Shown here in pieces: positions 1 to 9,325 of a stretch of 64,000 nucleotides of DNA. A program made the translations under genes and the position numbers. This DNA is from Trichococcus patagoniensis (lineage in GTDB: Bacteria; Bacillota; Bacilli; Lactobacillales; Aerococcaceae), in NCBI RefSeq assembly GCF_003051085.1, contig NZ_QAOM01000004.1:1-64000 (forward strand), in the 5' to 3' direction. The notes beneath the pieces are model-generated. The model saw only the letters and a list, made by a program, of their open reading frames with translations, was not told the DNA's origin and ran no database searches. The stretch's first letter is position 1; each line of letters begins with the position of its first letter.

Positions 1-2
1 CC

Positions 3-161
3 TTATTGTTCGACATCGCGAATTTTGATGGGCTGTACGCGCGCTTCAAGGAAAACAACGAGACGGTCGGCGAAATCATCGAAATGGGCGGCGCCCGGAC
101 CTTCAACTTTCCAGACAGGGACGGAAACTTCTACGCCGTTAGGGAAACTACTGAATTATAG
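3..161 (+). CDS. VOC (glyoxalase/bleomycin-resistance) family protein, 3' end only
   Basis: The window opens inside a plus-strand reading frame that runs 52 codons to a TAG at 159-161. The tail reads as the last beta strands of a vicinal-oxygen-chelate fold: a GEI-IEMGG-ARTFNF stretch followed by PDRDGNFYAVRE, the usual closing 'FxDPDGNxxxL' type signature with the glutamate that often serves as metal ligand. The N-terminal part lies outside the window, so the substrate cannot be judged. The assignment to the superfamily rests on this C-terminal signature alone. Confidence 0.65.
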   Translation, partial: LLFDIANFDGLYARFKENNETVGEIIEMGGARTFNFPDRDGNFYAVRETTEL

Positions 162-201
162 CTGATTCCATCATAACCCCTTCAAGCAGGGCAAATCAAA
201 A

Positions 202-249
202 AAGCTAGGTTTGAAAGTCATTCGAAGAGAATGCGCTCAAACCTAGCTT
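202..249. terminator. Bidirectional rho-independent terminator
   Basis: A perfect 13-bp stem (202-214 with 237-249) around a 22-base loop. The A-run just before it gives a U-run on the minus strand, so it ends the symporter transcript; it can also serve the VOC gene on the plus strand. Confidence 0.85.
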
Positions 250-270
250 AATTTATTTGGGAATTTCCCT

Positions 271-1683
271 TCAATGTTCCATATTCTGGATAATGCGTTC
301 ATTTTCTTCTATTTTTTTCTTATTCAATGGGAATAAGAAATTCAGAACGATGGCACCCAACAGGTAACAAACTGCAGGTATACCAACAGAAATCAAGAAA
401 ATATTAGATTCTACGCTAGCAGTCTGGAGGAGCGCAGTTTGATTATATCCGATGAAAGCCAGCGCCCAACCTCCAATCCCGCCTGCCAAAGCTTGGCCTA
501 ATTTACGCACAAAAGAGTATACGGAATAAATTGTCCCATCTTTTCTCTTTCCGGTATGAATCTGAAAATTATCGCTGACATCGGTGATATAGGCATAGGA
601 TACCATGACATAATAACTCACGGCGATTCCTGCAAAAAGCACTCCGATGGCGAATATCCAGGGATTTGAAGGGCGAATAAGGAATAGGCCGAAATAGATT
701 GCTGAAGCAATGTACAGACCTCTATACCCACCCTCTTTTTTACCAAAGCGCTTCGTGATTTTGCCTACGAATGGAACCATAGCCGCCATGCCCACCAGAC
801 TGATCAGGTTAATAAGCGGCAAGAGCGCTGTATTCTTGAAATAAACGAGGAACAGATATTGATTGAGTGTTCCTGCAGATAACTGGGCAACCAAAATCAA
901 CAATGCATTCAAAATCACCGCAATAAAAGCACGGTCTTTGATTAAATCCTTTAGATCATCCTTCAGATTCAATTTTTGTTTTTCCTGCACGGGCAAAGAT
1001 ACCCGCTCAACACTTAATTTGGCGAATAACATATAACAGATAAAAGCAATGATACTGAAAGCAACAGCAGCTATGAAGAAATTGTTCCCATTTACGACTC
1101 GATTACCGGATACATCCTTAGTATAAATCACAATCGGAACCAACACTCCCACCAATAAACCCGCAAGCAGAGAACCTAATGTACGGAAAGTAGATAAAGC
1201 CGCTCGATCGGCTGCTTTAGAAGAAATAACAGCAGCCATAGAGCCATAGGGAATATTTATGCCGGTATAAGTTATGCTTCCCCAGATAACATACGTTATT
1301 GCGGCATAAGTCATTTTTGCACCCATCGACCAATCCGTAATGAAAATGTTGTACATCATCAGGCTCGCCAGTGACACCGGCAATGCCATCCTTTTTACCC
1401 AAGGAAGGAAGCGCCCATCTTTGGTCGGTTGACTTTGATCGACAATGACTCCCATCCCGATATCCGTAAAAGCATCCAACAAGCGCGCGCCCAAAAACAA
1501 AGTTCCTACAAATGCTGGACTGATACCGTATACATTCGTCAAGAAAATCATTAAATAAGTTGAAGCGAGTTGGAAGGTGAAGTCATTCCCTATATTCCCA
1601 AGCATGTAGCCGATTTTGTCTTTCATACCGAATGGGCGTACATCCTGCTCCAATGAAACAACATCCAATTCTGTTTGATCCAT
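271..1683 (-). CDS. GPH-family (MelB-like) sugar:cation symporter
   Basis: A 470-residue membrane protein of the glycoside-pentoside-hexuronide:cation symporter family within MFS, with about twelve hydrophobic segments. The family signature is visible near residues 70-83 (LLDAFTDIGMGVIVDQ, with the two Asp that in MelB contribute to cation binding), followed by the GRFLPW loop. I place the start at the ATG at 1683 because AGGGGG lies 7 bases before it; a longer in-frame extension to 1725 has no ribosome site and would run over the gap after the GH3 gene. It is the second gene of a two-gene operon, 11 bp behind the GH3 stop, so it probably imports the sugar or disaccharide handled by that enzyme. 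The exact sugar cannot be read from sequence. Confidence 0.88.
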   Translation of the reverse strand: MDQTELDVVSLEQDVRPFGMKDKIGYMLGNIGNDFTFQLASTYLMIFLTNVYGISPAFVGTLFLGARLLDAFTDIGMGVIVDQSQPTKDGRFLPWVKRMALPVSLASLMMYNIFITDWSMGAKMTYAAITYVIWGSITYTGINIPYGSMAAVISSKAADRAALSTFRTLGSLLAGLLVGVLVPIVIYTKDVSGNRVVNGNNFFIAAVAFSIIAFICYMLFAKLSVERVSLPVQEKQKLNLKDDLKDLIKDRAFIAVILNALLILVAQLSAGTLNQYLFLVYFKNTALLPLINLISLVGMAAMVPFVGKITKRFGKKEGGYRGLYIASAIYFGLFLIRPSNPWIFAIGVLFAGIAVSYYVMVSYAYITDVSDNFQIHTGKRKDGTIYSVYSFVRKLGQALAGGIGGWALAFIGYNQTALLQTASVESNIFLISVGIPAVCYLLGAIVLNFLFPLNKKKIEENERIIQNMEH

Positions 1684-1694
1684 TCTTTTTCCCC

Positions 1695-3422
1695 CTAAAG
1701 TTTCGTATCCCAGCGTCCACACCAAACATTTTCATTCGAACGTCCCTTGAACGCACTATTGCCGACCAACTTTTCAATCAGCATTTCGACTGCGCTATCA
1801 TGGTCCATATGTGCATTTATATACGTACGGCTCATCGTCAAATCGATCAGATGATTAGTCAAATTCAGACTGATAAAGGCGGTCGGAACTTCTTTCACAT
1901 ACCATGGCTGTTGCACAGGTGTCGGCCATTTGATGCGGACGGAATTGACCATAACGAAACTCACCACATCCAGAACAACCAGAACAGCATCATACTGCTC
2001 CCGCATTTGGCCTGCACTTAACTTCTGCGCAGTCAGGATGTCTGTAGCCACAAGCTCCTCAACTTCAAATCCTTTTTTCTGCAAGCCTTCGATCAATGTT
2101 TTTTTAGTTTTGCTGGAATCTGTTCCCATGGCTTTTCCGGCCACAACCATTCCATCCCCTTCAATGAAAATAAGTTGAATGCGGCGATGTTTTTGGATGG
2201 TCAACGGTAGCATGCTTTGTGAATCCTTCACCAACGTAATATAGGCATCCGCCGCTTGGCGCGCAATCTCTTTATGTTCTGTAGAGCTGATTACGGATAA
2301 CCCTTCTTTCGGAGGCATCAAAGTTCCTTCTGCTTGCTTTTTGTGAAGATTTTTCTTTGCTTTCAGTCCTAGGATACGCATCAGTGCATCCTCGAGCCGT
2401 TCTTCAGTGATTATTCCATTTCGGTATCCTTCCAACATATAACCGAAATCTTCGGCCGGATTGTCCATGAACAAGAACATGTCGCAACCTGCTGCAATGG
2501 TTCCTGGCACTAATTCACCGCGCGTCGCTGAGCTGGTCAAACCGACCATGTGTGACGCATCTGTCACTACCAATCCATTGAACCCCATTTTCTCTTTCAG
2601 CAAACCTGTAATCAGTTCATTACTCAAAGTAGCCGGCTTAATATCCTTATCCGCCAAAGGTTCCACAGACAATGCTCTTTGCCAAGAAGGCAATGCGATA
2701 TGTCCTGCCATAACCGTCATAACACCATCATCGATAAGTGTTTGGAAGACTTTTCCGAATGTACGCATCCATTCGTCTTTTTCGAGATCGTTAACCCCCA
2801 TCATTAAATGTTGGTCATTCTCCTCAGTTCCGTCACCTGGAAAATGCTTGATGCAAGTGATCAAATTTTCTTCTTCGGTTCCTTTGAGATAAGCTCGTGA
2901 ATAACGAATCACATCATCCGGATTATCATTGTACGCCCGTGTTTGTACCACAGTGTTCCGCCAGTTGGTCGTCAAATCTACAATCGGTGAAAAATTCCAG
3001 TTGCATCCAATAGCTGCAGCCTCTTTTGAGCCTATCTTCCCCACTTGATATGCCAAATTCTCTGAATCCGCGGCAGCGATCGCGGCTCCGGTCGCGACTG
3101 GAGTCCCTTGCCCTACCGCTCCGTTCCCTCCAGCTTCTGCATTGGCTGCAATCAGTAAAGGTAGTTTCGATTTTGCTTGAAGCAAAGTGTTCTGCTGATA
3201 GAGCGCTTCTGGAGGCATGTTCATGTATCGGATACCTCCCAAGTGATATATCTTCGTATAATCCTCTATCTGTTGCTGGATCTGCTCTTCATTCATTCCA
3301 CGGATCATACCGATGAACAACTGCCCGATTTTCTCTTCCTCCGTCATGCCCTTGATTGTGTCTTCCACCCACTGAACTGCTTCCTCGCTCAGATAATAAG
3401 GTTTTTTTCTCAAATCCACCAT
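1695..3422 (-). CDS. GH3 glycoside hydrolase, NagZ-like (probable beta-N-acetylhexosaminidase)
   Basis: 575 residues, no signal peptide, so cytoplasmic. The GH3 (beta/alpha)8 domain covers about residues 15-350: KHFPGDG at 192-198, the D-x-H dyad at D203/H205 that NagZ-type enzymes use as acid/base, and the nucleophile in VVTDASHM at D288. Ordinary GH3 beta-glucosidases lack the D-x-H dyad, so N-acetylglucosaminide or a related phosphorolytic activity is more likely than glucosidase. Residues about 380-560 form a second alpha/beta domain. The start has AGGAGG upstream (3427-3432). Cotranscribed with the downstream symporter and divergent from an AraC regulator; a cre-like box lies in the shared promoter. 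Probable role: intracellular cleavage of imported amino-sugar or muropeptide-type glycosides. Confidence 0.85.
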   Translation of the reverse strand: MVDLRKKPYYLSEEAVQWVEDTIKGMTEEEKIGQLFIGMIRGMNEEQIQQQIEDYTKIYHLGGIRYMNMPPEALYQQNTLLQAKSKLPLLIAANAEAGGNGAVGQGTPVATGAAIAAADSENLAYQVGKIGSKEAAAIGCNWNFSPIVDLTTNWRNTVVQTRAYNDNPDDVIRYSRAYLKGTEEENLITCIKHFPGDGTEENDQHLMMGVNDLEKDEWMRTFGKVFQTLIDDGVMTVMAGHIALPSWQRALSVEPLADKDIKPATLSNELITGLLKEKMGFNGLVVTDASHMVGLTSSATRGELVPGTIAAGCDMFLFMDNPAEDFGYMLEGYRNGIITEERLEDALMRILGLKAKKNLHKKQAEGTLMPPKEGLSVISSTEHKEIARQAADAYITLVKDSQSMLPLTIQKHRRIQLIFIEGDGMVVAGKAMGTDSSKTKKTLIEGLQKKGFEVEELVATDILTAQKLSAGQMREQYDAVLVVLDVVSFVMVNSVRIKWPTPVQQPWYVKEVPTAFISLNLTNHLIDLTMSRTYINAHMDHDSAVEMLIEKLVGNSAFKGRSNENVWCGRWDTKL

Positions 3423-3476
3423 CTAAATCCTCCTCCAAATAATGCGTTGGTCAATTCACCATTAAGAAAGTGTTTT

Positions 3477-3505
3477 TTGACTACGCTTTCATTTTAGTGT
3501 ACACT
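3477..3505 (+). promoter_or_regulatory. Promoter of the AraC regulator gene
   Basis: TTGACT (3477-3482), 17-base spacer, TACACT (3500-3505). The -10 sits inside a 10-bp perfect palindrome AGTGTACACT (3496-3505), and the AGTGT half recurs at 3469 and 3512, which makes this stretch a candidate binding site for the regulator in the shared divergent region. Confidence 0.6.
3478..3491. promoter_or_regulatory. cre-like box (CcpA) between GH3 operon and AraC gene
   Basis: On the minus strand TGAAAGCGTAGTCA matches the cre consensus TGWAANCGNTNWCA at 13 of 14 positions. It overlaps the -35 of the regulator promoter and lies upstream of the GH3 gene, suggesting carbon catabolite control. Inference from motif only. 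Confidence 0.5.
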
Positions 3506-3570
3506 TCATCTAGTGTTTTGGATTATATTTGCTTTTTTCATATTTTAATTGCCTATTAGGAGGTTTTTTG

Positions 3571-4812
3571 GTGGAAAATCATGATTCATACATCCGGAAT
3601 GTCTTCGAGGCAGTTTTCGACTTACCGGTACGCGTGCTGGAATATCCCTTTACAGACTTTGATATCATCAATTTCGGTCTGCGCGATGAACTGTTGAAGA
3701 AAGATTTGCCTTCTCATGAGGAGCTGCTGCAATTTTTTGCCGACATTCCGACCAACCATATACTTTGTCTAAAAAGTTCATTGGAATATACAACGATCTT
3801 GTTCCGCTTTCCGGAACCGGATGCCACCAAATTACTTTACTTAGGCCCTTTTTTGGAGGAACATTTTTCCGAAACAAATTTAGCAAAGTTCTTTCGCCGA
3901 GCCAAACTCAATGAGTCGCAGTCCAAATGGCTGGTGAGCTATTACCAAGGTTTGCCCATTATCCCGCTTCAACGGATTCTTCGCGTTCTTACAGTAATTT
4001 TGAGTCGAGAACTGCCCGCTTTCAATCCCAATAATATCGTCCAGCATAGTTTCCGACCGAGATATGCGGATACTTTAAGGAATTATATCGATACGGAATT
4101 GGCTTTTACACAAAAATATCATGAAGTACTTCTGGAAACACACCGTTCCTTCTTTCAAGCTTTGCGACTAGGTAATCTGGATACCGCCTTCACGGTACTG
4201 CCTCAGTATGTAGCCGATTTCCATGCTTCCCAAGGTCTAACGTTGGAATCCTTGAAGCGTTTATTGCATGACTTGAATGCGGAATGCCGAATGGTCTTAC
4301 TTTCAACCGCTATCCCTCCCTATTCAATCCATCAAACGTGGCACAAAGGTTCACACCGCATCCAAGCAGAAATGAATCAAGAGCGTCTTCAGGGGATGGC
4401 AGGTTGGCTTCTATCAGAATATGCTCTCTTGTACAAAATATATGGGTACAGCGATTGCTCTTTGATTATCCGTAATGTCATCCAGTATATCCATAACCAC
4501 ATGGACAGCGCTATTTCGCTCAAGGATGTGGCTATCTATTTTGAGCGAAACCGTTCTTCTCTATCTAGGCAATTCAAGCAAGAGACAGGTGTCTCCTTCA
4601 CTACATTCGTCCAAAAAGTAAAAATTCAGGCTTCACTGCAGGAAGTCCGTCATTCGAATAGCAGCATCCAACAGATCGCCTTGTCGCTCGGATTTGATGA
4701 TCAAGCCTACTTCACTCGTGTGTTCCGTAAACATATGAATTGCTCCCCTGGACAATACCGCCGGAATCTATCTCAGAACAACGTAACAGGTTCAACCGAA
4801 GATGAAAAATAG
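3571..4812 (+). CDS. AraC-family transcriptional regulator
   Basis: 413 residues. The C-terminal ~100 residues form a two-HTH AraC DNA-binding domain (SLKDVAIYFERNRSSLSRQF then IQQIALSLGFDDQAYFTRVF, closing with CSPGQYRR). The long N-terminal ~300 residues have no recognisable cupin motif and look like the sensory part seen in YesN-like orphan regulators. I choose the GTG at 3571 because TTAGGAGG lies 8 bases before it; an in-frame ATG at 3529 has no ribosome site and overlaps the promoter. Divergent from the GH3/symporter operon, which it most likely activates in response to the imported sugar. Confidence 0.88.
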   Translation: MENHDSYIRNVFEAVFDLPVRVLEYPFTDFDIINFGLRDELLKKDLPSHEELLQFFADIPTNHILCLKSSLEYTTILFRFPEPDATKLLYLGPFLEEHFSETNLAKFFRRAKLNESQSKWLVSYYQGLPIIPLQRILRVLTVILSRELPAFNPNNIVQHSFRPRYADTLRNYIDTELAFTQKYHEVLLETHRSFFQALRLGNLDTAFTVLPQYVADFHASQGLTLESLKRLLHDLNAECRMVLLSTAIPPYSIHQTWHKGSHRIQAEMNQERLQGMAGWLLSEYALLYKIYGYSDCSLIIRNVIQYIHNHMDSAISLKDVAIYFERNRSSLSRQFKQETGVSFTTFVQKVKIQASLQEVRHSNSSIQQIALSLGFDDQAYFTRVFRKHMNCSPGQYRRNLSQNNVTGSTEDEK

Positions 4813-4826
4813 TTTTTCTGAATGCA

Positions 4827-4861
4827 AATAGCCAGCACCATTTTTCCCGGTGCTGGCTATT
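4827..4861. terminator. Bidirectional terminator
   Basis: A 13-bp perfect stem (4827-4839 / 4849-4861) with a 9-base loop between the convergent AraC gene and PTS IIB gene; T-rich flank TATTATTTG on the plus side. Confidence 0.8.
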
Positions 4862-4869
4862 ATTTGTGA

Positions 4870-5193
4870 TTATTTCCCGATCAACGCAATGATCTCCTCC
4901 AGAACAGCTTCCCCGTCCAGGATCTCATAATTTTCCCTCGAGATCAGCTTGTAAGGTACGGCCTTATAGGTCAGGAAATCTTTCAGGCGCGCGATTTCGT
5001 ATTTGGATTGCGGGCCGATCATCAGCGCATCGATCGCTTGGCTTTGGATCGCCTGCTCCGCGATGATCGCCGGCGCGGAGTAGACATGGATGTCCAGACC
5101 CCTTTCATCCGCCGCGTTCTGCACATTCTTCACCAGCAAGCCGGTCGTGATGCCTGCCGTACAAATCAATAAGGCTGTCTTTTGTTCGGTCAT
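4870..5193 (-). CDS. Orphan PTS EIIB, lactose/cellobiose type
   Basis: 107 residues with the phosphocysteine loop LLICTAGITTGLL (Cys11) at the N-terminus, the standard layout of PTS_IIB lactose/cellobiose domains, where a P-loop-like turn follows the Cys. No EIIC or EIIA gene is nearby: it is the last gene of a sugar ABC-transporter operon, 13 bp after the permease stop. A start at TTG 5202 is possible, but AAGGGG sits 9 bases before the ATG at 5193 and directly abuts the TTG. It may partner with an EIIC elsewhere, or serve as a phosphorylation-dependent signal that couples PTS state to this importer; the second idea is speculation. Confidence 0.85.
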   Translation of the reverse strand: MTEQKTALLICTAGITTGLLVKNVQNAADERGLDIHVYSAPAIIAEQAIQSQAIDALMIGPQSKYEIARLKDFLTYKAVPYKLISRENYEILDGEAVLEEIIALIGK

Positions 5194-5206
5194 CTGCTTC
5201 AACCCC

Positions 5207-6406
5207 TTATGCTGCTTTCTTTTTCTTGTTGTAGATATCCAGAACGACGGCCAGCAACAAAATCAAACCTTTAATCGCTTGCTGCCAGTCGACACCGACA
5301 CCGAGAATGGACATCCCGTTATTCAAGACACCCATAACCAAACCGCCGACGATCGTTCCCACGATGGTACCGATCCCGCCTGAAGTGGAAGCTCCGCCGA
5401 AGTATACGGCTGCCATCGCATCCAATTCCATGGAAGTACCCGCTTGCGGTGTGGCCGCATTCAGACGCGCCGCCAAGATCAAGCCGGCCAATGCAGCCAT
5501 CGCACCCATGTTTACGAACACCCAGAAAGTGATTTTTTTCGTTTTGATACCGGACAATTCTGCCGCTTTACGATTTCCGCCGGTTGCGTAGATTTGGCGT
5601 CCCGCAACGGTTTTGTTCGTCAAGAACGCATAGGCTGCTACGATGACTCCCAAGATGACCAAAATGACAGGATAGCCTTGGTAAGAAGCGAAGATATAAG
5701 TCACACCGATCATTACCACTGCTGTCATGACTGCTTTCAGCGTGAAAGCGTTCATCGATTCCACTTCGAACAGATTATTTTTGCGTTTTTCGCGTGTGCG
5801 CCATTGGCCGAAAACGAGCGCTGCGGCAATGAGGACGCCCAGGATCATCGTCAACAGATGGATACTGCCGTCCGTCAAATCAGGCAAATAGCCTGTGGAA
5901 ATCTTTTGGAATATTGCCGGGAAAGGCGCCAAGGATTGCCCGCCAAGAACGACTTGCGTCAACCCTCGGAACATCAACAATCCCGCCAAAGTTACGATGA
6001 AGGCCGGGATACCGAAGTAGGCTACCCAGTATCCTTGCCAAGCGCCGATGATTGCTCCGATCGCGATACAGATCGGCACCGCCAACCAAGGGCTGACGTT
6101 CCAGTTCACCATCAAGATTCCGGAGATTGCACCCACGAAAGCCATCACGGAACCCACAGACAGATCGACATGTCCCAATAAAACTACCAATAACATACCA
6201 GCGGCCAGCACCAAGATGTGGCTGTTTTGCAATACGATATTCGTGATGTTCAGCGGTCGCCAGAAGATGCCGTCCGTCATCAGTTGAAAGGCAATCAATA
6301 GGCCGACCAAAATGATGACCATACTGTATTTGCTGAAAATATCCAGCGCTTTTGCTTTCAGATTAAGTGTTTGCTTTTCTTTTTTTACGCCATTCGTTGT
6401 TTCCAT
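5207..6406 (-). CDS. mmsB: Monosaccharide ABC transporter permease (MmsB/GguB-like)
   Basis: 399 residues, about ten hydrophobic segments, BPD_transp_2 family. The LAAGMLLVVLLGHVDLSVGS region and the closing LGVGVDWQQAIKGLILLLAV are characteristic of XylH/GguB-type permeases, and the ~60-residue insert with a charged loop (GQWRTREKRKNN) in the middle is typical of the multiple-monosaccharide (ChvE-GguAB) group rather than RbsC. It begins directly after the ATPase stop (6407), so the two are translationally coupled. It forms the membrane channel of the importer with the ATPase and the ChvE-like lipoprotein. Confidence 0.88.
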   Translation of the reverse strand: METTNGVKKEKQTLNLKAKALDIFSKYSMVIILVGLLIAFQLMTDGIFWRPLNITNIVLQNSHILVLAAGMLLVVLLGHVDLSVGSVMAFVGAISGILMVNWNVSPWLAVPICIAIGAIIGAWQGYWVAYFGIPAFIVTLAGLLMFRGLTQVVLGGQSLAPFPAIFQKISTGYLPDLTDGSIHLLTMILGVLIAAALVFGQWRTREKRKNNLFEVESMNAFTLKAVMTAVVMIGVTYIFASYQGYPVILVILGVIVAAYAFLTNKTVAGRQIYATGGNRKAAELSGIKTKKITFWVFVNMGAMAALAGLILAARLNAATPQAGTSMELDAMAAVYFGGASTSGGIGTIVGTIVGGLVMGVLNNGMSILGVGVDWQQAIKGLILLLAVVLDIYNKKKKAA

Positions 6407-7939
6407 CTATAATACACCTTCTTCTTCCCTAGTCATTAGATTCATCAGCGATTCTTGGTTTGCGTCTTTCCGTAAAACCTCACCCGTGAATTTGCCGTCA
6501 TTCATCGTGTAGATGCGATCGCACATACCCAATATCTCAGGCAACTCGGATGAGATGATGCAGACGCATTTGCCTGCAGCAGCCATCTCCTCGATGATTG
6601 TGTAGATTTCATATTTGGCGCCGACGTCGATTCCGCGAGTCGGTTCGTCCAGGAACAGCACATCCGGTTCCGTCATCAGCCATTTGGCCAGAACCACCTT
6701 TTGTTGGTTCCCACCGCTTAGACTGCTGACCTTTTGGTAAATCGAGCTCGTCTTTGTCCGCATTTTTTTGCGGTATTCCTCGGCTATCTGGACTTCTTTT
6801 TCTTTGTCCAAAACACCCTGCTTGCTGATTTTCCCCAAACTGGCGAGGGTTGTGTTCTCGCGGATATCCATCAGCAAGTTCAACCCCAATGCCTTGCGGT
6901 CCTCGGATACATAGGCAAGCCCGTTTTCGATGGCTGCCGGCACATCCTTGACCGATATCTCCTGTCCTTCTTTAAAGACTTTACCGGAAATGTTGCTGCC
7001 GTAGGAGCGTCCGAAGACACTCATCGCAAATTCGGTTCGGCCTGCCCCCATCAATCCCGCAATCCCGACGATTTCGCCTTTGCGGATATTGAAGTTGATC
7101 TTGTCGTTCATCACGCGGTGCGCATCAATCGGATGATGGACCGTCCAATCCTTCACTTCAAAGTAGACGTCGCCGAGATTCGGATGGCGTTCAGGATAAC
7201 GGTTCGTTAAGTCCCTTCCGACCATGCCGCGGATGATGCGTTCCTCGTTGATGGCCTCTTTTTCCAGCGTTTCGATCGTTTTGCCGTCGCGCAGAATGGT
7301 GATGCGGTCAGCCACATTGACGATTTCATTCAACTTATGGGAAATGATGATGGACGTGATCCCTTGCCTTCTGAATTCCTTGATCAACTCCAACAGATTG
7401 GCACTCTCTTCCTCATTCAGTGCGGCTGTCGGTTCATCCAAAATCAACAGGCGTACCGATTTCGAGAAAGCTTTCGCGATTTCGACCAATTGCTGCTGCC
7501 CGACCCCAATCTGGGAAACGAGCGTATTCGGATTTACTCTCAACCCGACTGTCTTCAGCAGATTGGCCGTCTTCTTCTCCGTCAGATCCCAATCGATGAT
7601 GCCGTGCCTTGCCTGTTCGTTGCCCAGGAAAATATTTTCACTTACGGACAGATAGGGGCTGAGCGCCAACTCCTGGTGGATGATGACGATGCCTTCATTT
7701 TCGCTGTCCTTCAGATTCTTAAATTTGCAGGGCTCGCCGTTATAGACGATATCCCCCTCATAGCTGCCGTACGGATACAAGCCGCTCAGCACGTTCATCA
7801 GCGTGGATTTACCCGCACCATTTTCACCACAGAGCGCATGAATTTCGCCACGCTCGATTTTTAGATTCACATCATTCAACGCCCGGATACCAGAAAATTC
7901 TTTGACGATATTCCGCATCTCCAATATATAATCCGCCAT
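6407..7939 (-). CDS. mmsA: Monosaccharide ABC transporter ATP-binding protein (MmsA/GguA-like)
   Basis: 510 residues with two tandem ABC domains, as in RbsA/XylG/GguA. First domain: Walker [10 protein letters not shown] (38-46), signature IGVGQQQ, Walker [12 protein letters not shown]. Second domain: degenerate Walker [10 protein letters not shown], signature LSGGNQQK, Walker [13 protein letters not shown]. Loss of the lysine in the second Walker A is normal for this family. The ATG at 7939 is preceded by AGAGG (GGAGAGGTATTATG). It powers uptake together with the adjacent permease and binding protein. Confidence 0.9.
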   Translation of the reverse strand: MADYILEMRNIVKEFSGIRALNDVNLKIERGEIHALCGENGAGKSTLMNVLSGLYPYGSYEGDIVYNGEPCKFKNLKDSENEGIVIIHQELALSPYLSVSENIFLGNEQARHGIIDWDLTEKKTANLLKTVGLRVNPNTLVSQIGVGQQQLVEIAKAFSKSVRLLILDEPTAALNEEESANLLELIKEFRRQGITSIIISHKLNEIVNVADRITILRDGKTIETLEKEAINEERIIRGMVGRDLTNRYPERHPNLGDVYFEVKDWTVHHPIDAHRVMNDKINFNIRKGEIVGIAGLMGAGRTEFAMSVFGRSYGSNISGKVFKEGQEISVKDVPAAIENGLAYVSEDRKALGLNLLMDIRENTTLASLGKISKQGVLDKEKEVQIAEEYRKKMRTKTSSIYQKVSSLSGGNQQKVVLAKWLMTEPDVLFLDEPTRGIDVGAKYEIYTIIEEMAAAGKCVCIISSELPEILGMCDRIYTMNDGKFTGEVLRKDANQESLMNLMTREEEGVL

Positions 7940-7959
7940 AATACCTCTCCTCTATGGAA

Positions 7960-7990
7960 GAGACCTCCTCAGCATCGCGAAGGAAGTCTC
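7960..7990 (-). terminator. Intercistronic hairpin after the binding-protein gene
   Basis: A 10-bp stem with one mismatch (7960-7969 / 7981-7990) between the binding-protein and ATPase genes, without a long U-run. Such hairpins commonly stabilise the abundant binding-protein mRNA or cause partial termination; that role is inferred. Confidence 0.5.
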
Positions 7991-8004
7991 CATTATTCAC
8001 ATTT

Positions 8005-9093
8005 TTATAAGCCTAAATCTTTTTCAGAATAGTAGTCTGTATCGATCAACTCAGCCTGATAATTTTCTTTATCGACTGAGATCGGATTAGCCAGATAAGT
8101 CGGTACGATTTTCACGCCGTTATCATACGTTTCTGTATCGTTTACAGGAACCTCTTCCTCGTTGAAGATCGCTTCGATCATTTCGATTGTGTTTTGAGCC
8201 AAGATACGCGTATCTTTGAAGATGGTTTGTGTCTGTTCGCCGGCAATGATCGATTTCACGCCTGCTTGCGTTCCATCCTGACCTGTGATGACCGGCAATG
8301 GTTTTTCAGCTGAACCGTAGCCAACACCTTTAAGGGAAGAAATGATCCCCAAGCTGATCGGATCATAAGGAGACAAGACAGCATCCAAAGTTTTATCCGT
8401 GTAATTCGCGCTTAACAGGTTATCCATCCGCGCTTGTGCAGTCGATCCGTCCCAACGCAAGGTTGCGATCTGGTTGAACTTCGTTTGTTCGGAAGGGATG
8501 ACCAATTGGCCGCTTTCGATGTATTGTTGGAACACGGACATCACACCGTTGTAATTGATCAAGGCGTTGTTGTCGTCTGGAGATCCGCCGAACAATTCAA
8601 TATTGTATGGGCCTTCACCTTCGCTCAAATTCAAGGCATCTTCGATGTAGGAAGCTTGCAGCACTCCGACTCCGAAATTATCGAAAGTTGCATAATAGTC
8701 GACGTGTTCGGAATTCATCAACAGGCGGTCGTAGGCGATGACTTCGATGCCTTCGTCTGCTGCTTTTCCAAGCACATCCGTCAAAGCCGATCCGTCGATG
8801 GAAGCGATGACCAAGATATCCACGCCTTTAGTGATCATGTTTTCGATCTGCGCCACTTGGTTTTCCACTTTGTCTTCACCGTATTGCAGGTCCGTTTTAT
8901 AGCCCAATTTCTCCAATTCAGTAACCATGTTGTTGCCATCTGCAATCCATCTCTCGGCTGACTTCGTCGGCATCGCGATCCCGACATAACCGGCGTCCCC
9001 TGTAGCTGCGTCACCACTTCCGCAGGCACCTAGCACGACTGCGGATAGTAACGTTGTTGCTGTAAGCAAACTTTTTTTCCAATTGAATTTCAT
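8005..9093 (-). CDS. chvE: ChvE-like sugar-binding lipoprotein
   Basis: 362 residues. Lipoprotein signal [10 protein letters not shown]... with lipobox LGAC (Cys24) followed by a short Gly/Ala/Asp linker. The body is a Peripla_BP_4 sugar-binding fold of the ChvE/MmsE type: [17 protein letters not shown] near the N-terminus and a [19 protein letters not shown] hinge region. Start is the ATG at 9093 with GGAGG 8 bases upstream; the GTG at 9108 is adjacent to no ribosome site. It delivers aldoses (families bind xylose, galactose, arabinose or glucose) to the MmsAB transporter. Divergent from the sensory trio, whose first gene is a related binding protein. Confidence 0.88.
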   Translation of the reverse strand: MKFNWKKSLLTATTLLSAVVLGACGSGDAATGDAGYVGIAMPTKSAERWIADGNNMVTELEKLGYKTDLQYGEDKVENQVAQIENMITKGVDILVIASIDGSALTDVLGKAADEGIEVIAYDRLLMNSEHVDYYATFDNFGVGVLQASYIEDALNLSEGEGPYNIELFGGSPDDNNALINYNGVMSVFQQYIESGQLVIPSEQTKFNQIATLRWDGSTAQARMDNLLSANYTDKTLDAVLSPYDPISLGIISSLKGVGYGSAEKPLPVITGQDGTQAGVKSIIAGEQTQTIFKDTRILAQNTIEMIEAIFNEEEVPVNDTETYDNGVKIVPTYLANPISVDKENYQAELIDTDYYSEKDLGL

Positions 9094-9144
9094 CCCGAAT
9101 TCCTCCACTGCTGTTTTATTTGATATACGTATTGTACCCTTAAC

Positions 9145-9158
9145 CGATACCGCTTACA
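9145..9158. promoter_or_regulatory. cre-like box upstream of the ChvE-like gene
   Basis: On the minus strand TGTAAGCGGTATCG matches the cre consensus at 13 of 14 positions and lies about 50 bases upstream of the binding-protein start, close to TACAAT (a possible -10 at 9133-9138). Suggests CcpA repression of the importer. Confidence 0.5.
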
Positions 9159-9172
9159 TTCAATATCTTATT

Positions 9173-9225
9173 CCGTTTCTTGATATTTTTCCTGACTTGT
9201 ATCCGTTTCCATAGGGATTTTTTCC
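9173..9225. promoter_or_regulatory. Direct repeats in the divergent promoter region, candidate YesN-type operator
   Basis: CCGTTTCTTGATATTTTTCC (9173-9192) and CCGTTTC...GATTTTTTCC (9203-9225) repeat with a 30-bp offset, about three helical turns, upstream of the importer operon. Paired direct repeats are the usual target of AraC-type response regulators. No binding data; position and spacing only. Confidence 0.4.
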
Positions 9226-9325
9226 GATTTTCTTTGATTTTTTTCGAACGTCCGATAAACTGTGCTAAACTATTCGAATGGCAGCGTTTTATTTACTGCA
9301 TAATATAGGAAGGAGTTTTCCAGTC

